Below, piece by piece: positions 16,906-23,761 of a stretch of 40,579 nucleotides of DNA. The DNA is taken from contig JANOPZ010000014.1 of NCBI GenBank assembly GCA_031422195.1, forward strand, positions 1 through 40,579, in the 5' to 3' direction. How positions within the stretch are numbered: position 1 is the stretch's first letter; each line of letters starts with the position of its first letter. This DNA is from JALOTE01 sp031422195. Lineage in GTDB: Bacteria; Pseudomonadota; Alphaproteobacteria; Rhizobiales; Rhizobiaceae. The notes beneath the pieces are model-generated. The model ran no database searches. It was not told the DNA's origin and saw nothing but the letters and a program-made list of their open reading frames with translations. Made by a program: the position numbers and the translations under genes.

Positions 16906-17358
16906 TTACTTGGCTTTCTTTATCGTGGGTGATTTTGGGTTTAGCGGCACGGCATAAAGCTCCAACCGGTGATCAATTAATTTATAGCCCATTTCGCGGG
17001 CTATTTCTTCTTGCAAGCGCTCAATACGCTCATCCTTAAACTCAAGAACATGGCCGGTTTTCAAATCAATTAAATGGTCGTGATGATCTTCGCTCAGGGG
17101 CTCATAGCGTGAGCGCCCGTCGCGGAAATGACGTTTGGCAATAATATCGCTGTCTTCAAACAGCTTCAATGTACGGTAAACCGTGGAGATGGAGATGTTA
17201 TTGTCAATTTCAGAAGCGCGGCGGTAAAGCTCTTCAACATCGGGATGATCAACCGCGCCCTCAAGCACCCGCGCAATTACCCGCCGCTGTTCGGTCATAC
17301 GCATACCTTTTTGAGCGCAAAGGTCTTCGAGTGTCGGTGCTTTAACGGCAGTATTCAT
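16906..17358 (-). CDS. Fur-family metalloregulator (Fur/Mur type)
   Basis: The 150-residue product has the Fur winged helix (TEQRRVIARVL, recognition helix ISISTVYRTLKLF, 55-67) and the metal-binding dimerisation domain with HHDHLIDLKTGHVLEF (from His92) and a C-terminal IDHRLELYAVPL. It lacks the C-terminal CxxC zinc motifs of many Fur proteins. In Rhizobiales this orthologue is usually the manganese-responsive Mur, while iron control rests on RirA and Irr; that assignment is inference from lineage. It is placed between rimI and plsC. Confidence 0.9.
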   Translation of the reverse strand: MNTAVKAPTLEDLCAQKGMRMTEQRRVIARVLEGAVDHPDVEELYRRASEIDNNISISTVYRTLKLFEDSDIIAKRHFRDGRSRYEPLSEDHHDHLIDLKTGHVLEFKDERIERLQEEIAREMGYKLIDHRLELYAVPLNPKSPTIKKAK

Positions 17359-17367
17359 GTCTTTTGG

Positions 17368-17892
17368 CTAAAGCAGATCACGCCGCATGACAAGCGCAGT
17401 TGCACCGGTTAGCGGTATCGCAGATAGGCTGCCTTTAGCCGGATCGCCCTTGCCAACAGCGTAGTAATTCTGGCGCTTGCCAACTTCAACAAAACTATGT
17501 TTGCGGTAGAGCGCCAGAGCCGCGGTGTTGCTATCGCCCACTTCAAGAAACATCGCTTCGGCCCGCTCGCTGCTCAAATGGCTCAGCGCTGCCTTTACCA
17601 GCATTTCACCAATGCCATAGCGCCGCCAATTGGCAGCCGTTGCAACCGTTAGAATTTCACCCTCACCTGCCACCAACGTATAAAGGATAAACCCTGAAAC
17701 ACCTTTTTTTCCAACCGGGCGTGCCACTTTGCCATAGGTTCCGTTGCGGGCCAGCAATTGGGCAATTTCACCATCAGACCAGCCACGGGCAAAGCTGCTT
17801 GCATGAATCGCAGCAACATCGCGCAGTTCGCTTTGCTGCATGGGCAAAACGGCAAACTGAGGCGGGCTAATAAAGTGTTTCATAAGGTTCAT
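17368..17892 (-). CDS. rimI: Ribosomal-protein-alanine N-acetyltransferase RimI-like
   Basis: A 174-residue GNAT enzyme, usually annotated as acetylating the N-terminal alanine of ribosomal protein S18. Visible are the acetyl-CoA loop WRRYGIGEMLVKAAL (R-x-x-G-x-G/E), the LEVGDSNTAALALYRKHSF strand-helix and the RQNYYAV tail, all typical of RimI. It lies 24 bases after tsaB, the common tsaB-rimI pairing. Start M1 (17892) or M4 (17883) are both possible. Confidence 0.93.
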   Translation of the reverse strand: MNLMKHFISPPQFAVLPMQQSELRDVAAIHASSFARGWSDGEIAQLLARNGTYGKVARPVGKKGVSGFILYTLVAGEGEILTVATAANWRRYGIGEMLVKAALSHLSSERAEAMFLEVGDSNTAALALYRKHSFVEVGKRQNYYAVGKGDPAKGSLSAIPLTGATALVMRRDLL

Positions 17893-17916
17893 GAGGCACC
17901 CTAAACTACTAACATG

Positions 17917-18600
17917 TCAGCCCGGCGTTCGTTCCAGCGCAAAACCAGACTGGGGCTTGGCATCAGCACCGCGCAAGTAAAGCGGCATTATGGTTAAAGA
18001 AGTAGTGTCATTTGTGCCTTTTACCACCGCGATTTCAGCAAATATTTTGATCGAAGCCGTTGACGCCGTTATCAAAAGGCTTGGAGCTTGCGCATCAACA
18101 AAACTGGCGCCATTGCCAACCAAAATTCTGTTGCCGCGCCCCCGGCTTGCATCTTGCAGCGACAATAAAACCGGCCCGCTATCCGGCGTGCCATCAGCGG
18201 CAAAATCTTGGGCATGGACCTCGCCGCGTTTGGCATCAATGACGACGCGCAAGGGTTGGCTTCCCGCAAATGGTCGCGCTTCAAACGCAATGGCTTCTAG
18301 TGTGGAAATACCGATGGCAGGAATGTTGAGCGCTTGCGCAAAACCCTTGGCCGCCGCAAGCCCGGTACGCACACCGGTAAAAGACCCCGGCCCGATTGAA
18401 ACCGCGATCATGCCAATTTCACCAAACGAAACGTTGGCTTGTTGCATCACCTCGCGCACCATTGGCATCAACCGTTCGGCATGCCCGGTGCCAATGATTT
18501 CGCTCGCCTCCACCAGCATGATTCTTGAACCATTTTGGCCATCGCGCGTGAGGCACGCGGCGCAGGTGGATGAGGCAGTGTCGAGGGCAAGAATGATCAT
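17917..18600 (-). CDS. tsaB: tRNA threonylcarbamoyladenosine biosynthesis protein TsaB
   Basis: TsaB is the partner of TsaD in forming t6A37 of ANN-decoding tRNAs. The 227-residue product has the ASKHA-fold start MIILALDTASSTCAACL and the block IGPGSFTGVRTGLAAAKGFA typical of TsaB (TsaD would carry HMEGH, absent here). Length is typical. It is the first gene of this minus-strand run and the left neighbour of the restriction-modification cassette. Confidence 0.96.
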   Translation of the reverse strand: MIILALDTASSTCAACLTRDGQNGSRIMLVEASEIIGTGHAERLMPMVREVMQQANVSFGEIGMIAVSIGPGSFTGVRTGLAAAKGFAQALNIPAIGISTLEAIAFEARPFAGSQPLRVVIDAKRGEVHAQDFAADGTPDSGPVLLSLQDASRGRGNRILVGNGASFVDAQAPSLLITASTASIKIFAEIAVVKGTNDTTSLTIMPLYLRGADAKPQSGFALERTPG

Positions 18601-18749
18601 GCGCCGCGTTTGGGGGATGCGGGGAAGGATGGCAAGTAATATTGGGTGACGGAGGGTTACGGGGATTGTGGGAAATAGGCGTTGATAACCTTCGAGTTAT
18701 TACAGAAATTACGTGTCGTGCTGTAGTTGATTAACGGCTGTGAAACTTG

Positions 18750-18778
18750 TTGACGAACAAAATGAGAACGATTAGCCT
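18750..18778 (+). promoter_or_regulatory. Possible promoter of the restriction-modification cassette
   Basis: TTGACG (18750-18755) and TAGCCT (18773-18778) are 17 bases apart, 23 bases before the methyltransferase start. The -10 match is poor. A nearby inverted repeat ATAAC-cttcga-GTTAT (18685-18700) could be an operator, but no controller protein gene is seen. Confidence 0.35.
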
Positions 18779-18801
18779 CTACCAACGCTGGAGATACTTC
18801 T

Positions 18802-19968
18802 GTGCAAGATCGCAACCTAACCGTAATTGATCTGTTTTGCGGAGCAGGCGGGCTTTCTGAAGGTTTCCGCCAGGCGGGATTTCACGTTCTTGCTGGACAG
18901 GATTACGATGAGAAGGCCGGAGCAACTTTTGCTGCAACACACCCAGAGGCCTCATTTATCGGCGGGCCAATTCAGTGTGTATCACCTGAAATGCTACTAG
19001 ATGCCGCTGGTAAGAAGCGCGGAGAAATTGATGTCGTAGTTGGCGGACCCCCTTGCCAAGGCTATTCTGTATATAATCATCAGCGCAGCGAAGCTGACCC
19101 TAGGGCTGGTCTTTTTCGGGAATATCTTCGCATCGTCGAAGGTATCCAGCCCCGTTGGCTCGTGATGGAAAATGTAACTGGGATTACGTCTATAGCTGGT
19201 GGTAATATTGTTCGGGAAATTGTTGATGGGATGGAAAGTCTCGGCTACCGGGCTGAGATGAGGGTGCTAAAGGCTGAAGAATATGGTGTTCCGCAGGAAA
19301 GGCGACGAGTGTTTTTCATTGCAACAAGGACCAACCAAAAGATTATTTTTCCTGAAGCGACCCACGGTGTAGGACGCTTGCCTTTGGTCACAATCTGGGA
19401 TGCGATCTCTGATTTGCCAATTTTAGAAAATGGTGCGAATTCTGCTGCTAGCCAATATCGGTGTGAACCACAAAACTCTTTTCAGTTTCAATTGCGCAGG
19501 GATTGCGTTGAATTAAGCAACCATTCTGCTGGACGACTAGCCGTAATAAATGAACAAAGAATGCGTCATATTCCGCCAGGCGGATCGTGGAGGGACATTC
19601 CCCACCACTTACTTCCGCCCGGCATGAAAAAAGCAAAACGTAGTGATCACACCAAACGTTACGGTCGCCCGAGAAAAACCGATCTCGCCTGTACTATTCT
19701 TACAAAATGTGACGTGCATTGGGGGGCATATATTCACCCAGTGCAAGATAGAGCTTTGACCGTTAGAGAAGCCGCACGACTGCAATCTTTTCCGGATTTC
19801 TTCAATTTTCATGGTAACCGAACTGAGCAATATGCTCAGGTGGGCAACGCGGTTCCTCCATTGCTTGGAAAACATGTCGCCGAAGCCTTGGTTCTTGCGG
19901 ATTTGACCCGTGCTGCTGCCAGCAGGCCCGTTGAGTTTGATTGCAAGGAAATAGCTTTTGTCATGTAA
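18802..19968 (+). CDS. DNA (cytosine-5-)-methyltransferase of a type II system
   Basis: The 388-residue product is a C5-cytosine methyltransferase. Motif I is DLFCGAGGLSEGF (10-22), motif IV GGPPCQGYS with catalytic Cys85, motif VI ENV (123-125), motif VIII PQERRRVFF (164-172) and motif X near GNAVPP (about 352). The region of about 190-320 between VIII and IX is the target-recognition part. The start is GTG at 18802 with GGAG eight bases upstream. It overlaps the downstream endonuclease gene by 11 bases, so it is very likely the protecting enzyme of that nuclease. Codon use looks more AT-rich than in the flanking genes. The recognition sequence cannot be read from the protein. Confidence 0.95.
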   Translation: MQDRNLTVIDLFCGAGGLSEGFRQAGFHVLAGQDYDEKAGATFAATHPEASFIGGPIQCVSPEMLLDAAGKKRGEIDVVVGGPPCQGYSVYNHQRSEADPRAGLFREYLRIVEGIQPRWLVMENVTGITSIAGGNIVREIVDGMESLGYRAEMRVLKAEEYGVPQERRRVFFIATRTNQKIIFPEATHGVGRLPLVTIWDAISDLPILENGANSAASQYRCEPQNSFQFQLRRDCVELSNHSAGRLAVINEQRMRHIPPGGSWRDIPHHLLPPGMKKAKRSDHTKRYGRPRKTDLACTILTKCDVHWGAYIHPVQDRALTVREAARLQSFPDFFNFHGNRTEQYAQVGNAVPPLLGKHVAEALVLADLTRAAASRPVEFDCKEIAFVM

Positions 19969-20824
19969 TCCGGAAACAATAGTTGGCGAGATTCTGGGGA
20001 TGAAGGCATCTAAAGGTGCAGATCCGTCTGCTACTGATTTTAAGTGTCCTTTTATTAAATCGCGTTGCCCGAAACGCAGCACTCAATTGCCTGAGCAACC
20101 GTATCCTGTTTGCTCGTTATGGCGCGGTGTTGGGCCAAGAACTGATCCTGAAAAACACTTGATTTTTGTTTGCCCGAAACGTTTCTACGCGGTCGATTTT
20201 TTAAAAGAGGTAATAGAACACTGTTGGCCTGGGGATGCTCCAAAAAACCCGATGGTTGCACCTGAAGTTAAAATGGATGACTTTGGAAACGTAGATTTTG
20301 TCATCGCTAATGTCGAGCCAAACGGAGAGATCGGACAATTTTTATCAGTTGAGTTACAGGCAATAGATATAACCGGGTCGGCCTTTAGAGCCTATGAGGC
20401 TTTGCGAGCTGGACAAGACTTAGACAAGAAGCCGACATATGGCTTTAACTGGGACAATGTATACAAGCGCTACGTGACCCAGCTCATTCGCAAGGGCTAT
20501 TTCCATCATCATTGGAAGTCAAAGATCGTCGCAGTCATACCAGAACAGGTCTATGAATACATTAAAGCGCGGGCAGGGTTCATGCGCTCGTCAGATGTTA
20601 AAAGCCCTGACGTGAACATTATCTTCATGACCTATTGTCTTGAGTCTGATCCAACCAGACCCGGTGAATACCGCCCGCGTTTGGTGACCGTAGAAGGAAC
20701 GAGCCACTCAAATTTGCAAAACGCAATTTTATGCAAAGATGCGCCAAAAAAGGATGTCTTCGCGGCACATATCAAACGGTCGTTGACTAGATCAATAGAT
20801 ATTTCGAAATTGATGACACCATAG
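19958..20824 (+). CDS. NotI/EagI-family type II restriction endonuclease
   Basis: The 288-residue product matches features I know from NotI. Four cysteines, Cys30, Cys37, Cys52 and Cys72, stand in the arrangement CPF...C..(V)C...VCPKR, which in NotI forms an iron-binding site. A PD-(D/E)XK-like active site appears as Asp113 (NVDFVIANVE) and Glu132-x-Gln134 (SVELQAIDITGS), paralleling NotI Asp160 and Glu182-x-Gln184 (LEIQTMDFHGS). A helix like NotI's NLSNVFKRTFYQM follows (NWDNVYKRYVTQL). The length is close to R.EagI as I recall it. The start is TTG at 19958 with AAGGA eight bases upstream, inside the methyltransferase gene. The match is from memory; specificity is unknown. Confidence 0.82.
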   Translation: MSCNPETIVGEILGMKASKGADPSATDFKCPFIKSRCPKRSTQLPEQPYPVCSLWRGVGPRTDPEKHLIFVCPKRFYAVDFLKEVIEHCWPGDAPKNPMVAPEVKMDDFGNVDFVIANVEPNGEIGQFLSVELQAIDITGSAFRAYEALRAGQDLDKKPTYGFNWDNVYKRYVTQLIRKGYFHHHWKSKIVAVIPEQVYEYIKARAGFMRSSDVKSPDVNIIFMTYCLESDPTRPGEYRPRLVTVEGTSHSNLQNAILCKDAPKKDVFAAHIKRSLTRSIDISKLMTP

Positions 20825-20849
20825 AATTCTCTACACACCACCCCTTCAT

Positions 20850-21008
20850 CTACAAACTCCACCTTTGCATCACGGGTTCAGTAAAGCCATTGGGTTGTCT
20901 TGCCCCCTCAAACTCTATTTCGCAGTCGGATTTGAATGCAACAGAACCATCAAGGTGATTACCTATTGGTTTACAAGCACCTTCAGCGGTATTTTGGCGG
21001 TCAATCAC
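20850..21008 (-). CDS. Short open frame, possible small gene or gene remnant
   Basis: A 52-codon frame from GTG at 21008 to TAG at 20852-20850 lies between trpS and the endonuclease gene, 14 bases past the trpS stop. The peptide looks protein-like in composition (DGSVAFKSDCEIEFEG, then ARQPNGFTEPVMQRWSL). A GAGG at 21009-21012 sits too close to the GTG to act as a good ribosome-binding site, so the frame may be the end of a longer, now lost gene left at the junction of the inserted cassette. I do not recognise the family. Confidence 0.3.
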   Translation of the reverse strand: MIDRQNTAEGACKPIGNHLDGSVAFKSDCEIEFEGARQPNGFTEPVMQRWSL

Positions 21009-21022
21009 GAGGAAGAAAACCC

Positions 21023-22087
21023 CTACCCCAGCAAACCCACAATCTGGCGTACGTCTTTCATGGTGGCTTCGGCGATGACGGAGGCTTTTTCTGCGCCATT
21101 GCGCAGCACGCCATCGATATAGCTTGGGTCAGCGGTGATGCGGCGCATTTCACTGGCAATCGGGTCGATTTTAGCAACCGCCAAATCAGCCAGCGCCGGC
21201 TTGAACTCTGAAAAGTTTTTGCCGCCAAAGTCTTTCAAAACCGCTTCCTTGGTGCTGTCGCTCAAGGCGGCATAAAGGCCAACCAGATTGTCAGCTTCGG
21301 CACGGTCTTTGAGGCCTTCGATTGTTTCAGGCAGCGGCAGCGGGTCAGAGACCGCCTTTTTGATTTTCTTAGTGATGGTTTCAGCATCATCGGTTAAATT
21401 GATGCGGCTCATATCGGAGGGGTCAGATTTTGACATTTTTTTGGTGCCATCACGAAGACTCATCACCCGCGCGGCAGGTCCGCCAATAATGGGTTCGATG
21501 AGCGGAAAGAACGCATGGACTTTTTCTTTACCAACAAAGGTTTCAATGCCGACGTCAAGTTCGGCAATGCGGGCGGAAAAATCATTGTTGAACTTTTGTG
21601 CGATGTCACGCGTCAACTCGACATGCTGTTTTTGATCTTCGCCAACCGGCACGTGCGTTGCGCGGTAGATCATCATGTCGGCGGCCATCAAATTCGGGTA
21701 AGCGTAGAGGCCAACTGACGCCTGCTCGCGGTCTTTGCCAGCTTTGTCTTTGAACTGTGTCATGCGGTTCAACCAGCCGAGGCGGGCAACACAATTAAAC
21801 ACCCAAGCCAATTCTGCATGTTGGTGTACTTGGCTTTGGTTGAACACGATATGCTTGGCGGGGTCAATGCCGGACGCGAGAAACGCCGCGGTTACGGCGC
21901 GCGTTGATGCCATGAGTTCTTTGGGGTCTTGTGGCAGAGTGATGGCATGCAAATCCACGACGCAATAAATGCAATCCATTTGGTCTTGCAGCGCGACAAA
22001 TTTTTTGATGGCGCCCAGATAATTGCCAAGCGTCAAATTGCCGGTTGGCTGCACGCCGGAAAAAACGCGGGGGTGAAAACGTGTCAT
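21023..22087 (-). CDS. trpS: Tryptophanyl-tRNA synthetase
   Basis: TrpRS charges tRNA-Trp. The 354-residue class I synthetase has the HIGH-equivalent PTGNLTLGNYLGA (14-26), the KMSKS loop (217-221, KKMSKSDPSD) and typical GEDQKQHVELTRDIA. The ATG at 22087 has AAGG nine bases upstream. It follows murJ by 77 bases. Length is normal. Confidence 0.98.
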   Translation of the reverse strand: MTRFHPRVFSGVQPTGNLTLGNYLGAIKKFVALQDQMDCIYCVVDLHAITLPQDPKELMASTRAVTAAFLASGIDPAKHIVFNQSQVHQHAELAWVFNCVARLGWLNRMTQFKDKAGKDREQASVGLYAYPNLMAADMMIYRATHVPVGEDQKQHVELTRDIAQKFNNDFSARIAELDVGIETFVGKEKVHAFFPLIEPIIGGPAARVMSLRDGTKKMSKSDPSDMSRINLTDDAETITKKIKKAVSDPLPLPETIEGLKDRAEADNLVGLYAALSDSTKEAVLKDFGGKNFSEFKPALADLAVAKIDPIASEMRRITADPSYIDGVLRNGAEKASVIAEATMKDVRQIVGLLG

Positions 22088-22164
22088 GCTGGCGCCTTAT
22101 CGAAGATCAGGTTTTGCGCCTCTATGCGGCAACGCGAAGCGTGCTGCAAGATTAAGGCTCAATT

Positions 22165-23760
22165 TCAGTCCTCAATCATTGGCTGTTTTGACTTGCGCTT
22201 TATGCTGGCTTTAATTGCCTTCATATCCGCACCGCCGGTTACCACAGTTAAGCCAAGATAAAGCAAAACAGCGCTGCCCAAAATAATGGCAAGGGCGGTT
22301 GCCTGCACCAAGACGAAACTGCTGGAAGCCAGCCAAGGAGCAGCTTGCCGGGCAGCAAACCACAAAGCACCGCCCATGAGTGCCGACGACAAAATGAGCA
22401 TGATAATGCGGCGGAAGAACCCGGTATCGACCGGAAAGTGCCCGCGCCGAACCAGCACTATGAACAGTAAAATTGCATTGGTCCAACCGGCAGCAGATTC
22501 GGCAATCGCGCTGCCGCGCTCAAACAATATGGGAAAAAGTGTTAGCGCCAGCACAATGTTGACGGCCACTGATACGCCAGCAAAAATCATCGGTGTACGG
22601 GTGTCTTCACGGGCAAAGTAGCCGGGTGTCAGCGCTTTGATCAGCACAAATGAAGGAAGGCCAATTGCGAAAATGGCCAATACGCTCGCAACAAGTTGTG
22701 AAATTTCAACAGTGAACGCGCCGCGCTCATAAAGCACGCGAACTATTTCAGGTGACACTGCAATCAAAGCGGCGGCGGCGGGCAGCGTCAAAAACAATGC
22801 AAATTCCACCGACCGGTTTTGCAATTGCGCCGCTTCAACCCCATGATTGCCTTTGAGTGCGCGGGCAAGTTCAGGCAGCAGAACCACGCTAACGGCAACG
22901 CCAACAACGCCAAGCGGTAATTGATACACACGGTCGGCATATTGCAGAACTGAAATGGCACCCGCTTTTTGGGAAGCAATCATTTGGCTGATCACGAGGT
23001 TTATTTGCGTGACGCCACCGGCAATTGCAGCAGGTGCCGCAAGGATCAAAAGACGTTTGATTTTGGGCGTCATCTTCGGAACAGTGATGCGAAACCGCAT
23101 GCCTTCGCGGTAAACCGCAAAGGTTAAAAGGCCCAATTGCACAACACCCGCTGCCAGCACACCCCAAGCCAAAGCGATGCCGGTTTCAACTTCAGTGTGG
23201 CCGACCTGATAGCCGTAAAGCAACACGCCAATCAAAATCAAATTGAGGAATATTGGGGCAATGGCGGCAATAAAATATTTGTGAAGCGTATTTAATATCC
23301 CAGACATAAACGCTGCCAGCGACATACACATCAAATAAGGAAACATGATCAAAGCCAGCCGTACTGTCAGTTCAAATTTGGCGGCGTCACTGACAAAGCC
23401 CGGCGCGATAACCCAGCGCACCAAAAATGGCATCGACAATTGCATCGCAATTGTAACGATCAGCAGCACTGTGAATAAAAACGACAAGACCTGCTGACCG
23501 AAAACCCGCGCGGCTTCCATACCGCCATTTTCGCCGTCGCCTTCAATTTCCTTGGCAAAAAGTGGCACAAAAGCCGCGTTAAATGCACCTTCAGCAAAAA
23601 GCCGCCGAAACAGATTTGGGAAACGGAAGGCTGCAAAAAATGCGTCTGCCACCGGGCCAACACCTAACGCCGCGGCCATCATGGTTTCGCGCACGAACCC
23701 AAAAATGCGGCTGGCCATGGTTGCACCGCCAACAGATGCGAATTTTTTTATCAGGCTCAT
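22165..23760 (-). CDS. murJ: Lipid II flippase MurJ (MviN)
   Basis: MurJ moves lipid II across the inner membrane for peptidoglycan synthesis. The 531-residue product is very hydrophobic, with about 14 membrane segments, and begins with the family signature ASRIFGFVRETMMAAALG and FRFPNLFRRLFAEGAFNAAFVP. The ATG lies one base after the glnD stop (TAG-C-ATG), so the two are tightly linked. This glnD-murJ-trpS order is common in Rhizobiales. Confidence 0.97.
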   Translation of the reverse strand: MSLIKKFASVGGATMASRIFGFVRETMMAAALGVGPVADAFFAAFRFPNLFRRLFAEGAFNAAFVPLFAKEIEGDGENGGMEAARVFGQQVLSFLFTVLLIVTIAMQLSMPFLVRWVIAPGFVSDAAKFELTVRLALIMFPYLMCMSLAAFMSGILNTLHKYFIAAIAPIFLNLILIGVLLYGYQVGHTEVETGIALAWGVLAAGVVQLGLLTFAVYREGMRFRITVPKMTPKIKRLLILAAPAAIAGGVTQINLVISQMIASQKAGAISVLQYADRVYQLPLGVVGVAVSVVLLPELARALKGNHGVEAAQLQNRSVEFALFLTLPAAAALIAVSPEIVRVLYERGAFTVEISQLVASVLAIFAIGLPSFVLIKALTPGYFAREDTRTPMIFAGVSVAVNIVLALTLFPILFERGSAIAESAAGWTNAILLFIVLVRRGHFPVDTGFFRRIIMLILSSALMGGALWFAARQAAPWLASSSFVLVQATALAIILGSAVLLYLGLTVVTGGADMKAIKASIKRKSKQPMIED

Positions 23761-23761
23761 G

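Noticed and set aside
18685..18700. Controller-protein operator of the restriction-modification system
   Set aside because: An ATAAC/GTTAT inverted repeat exists but no controller gene is present and the repeat is short.
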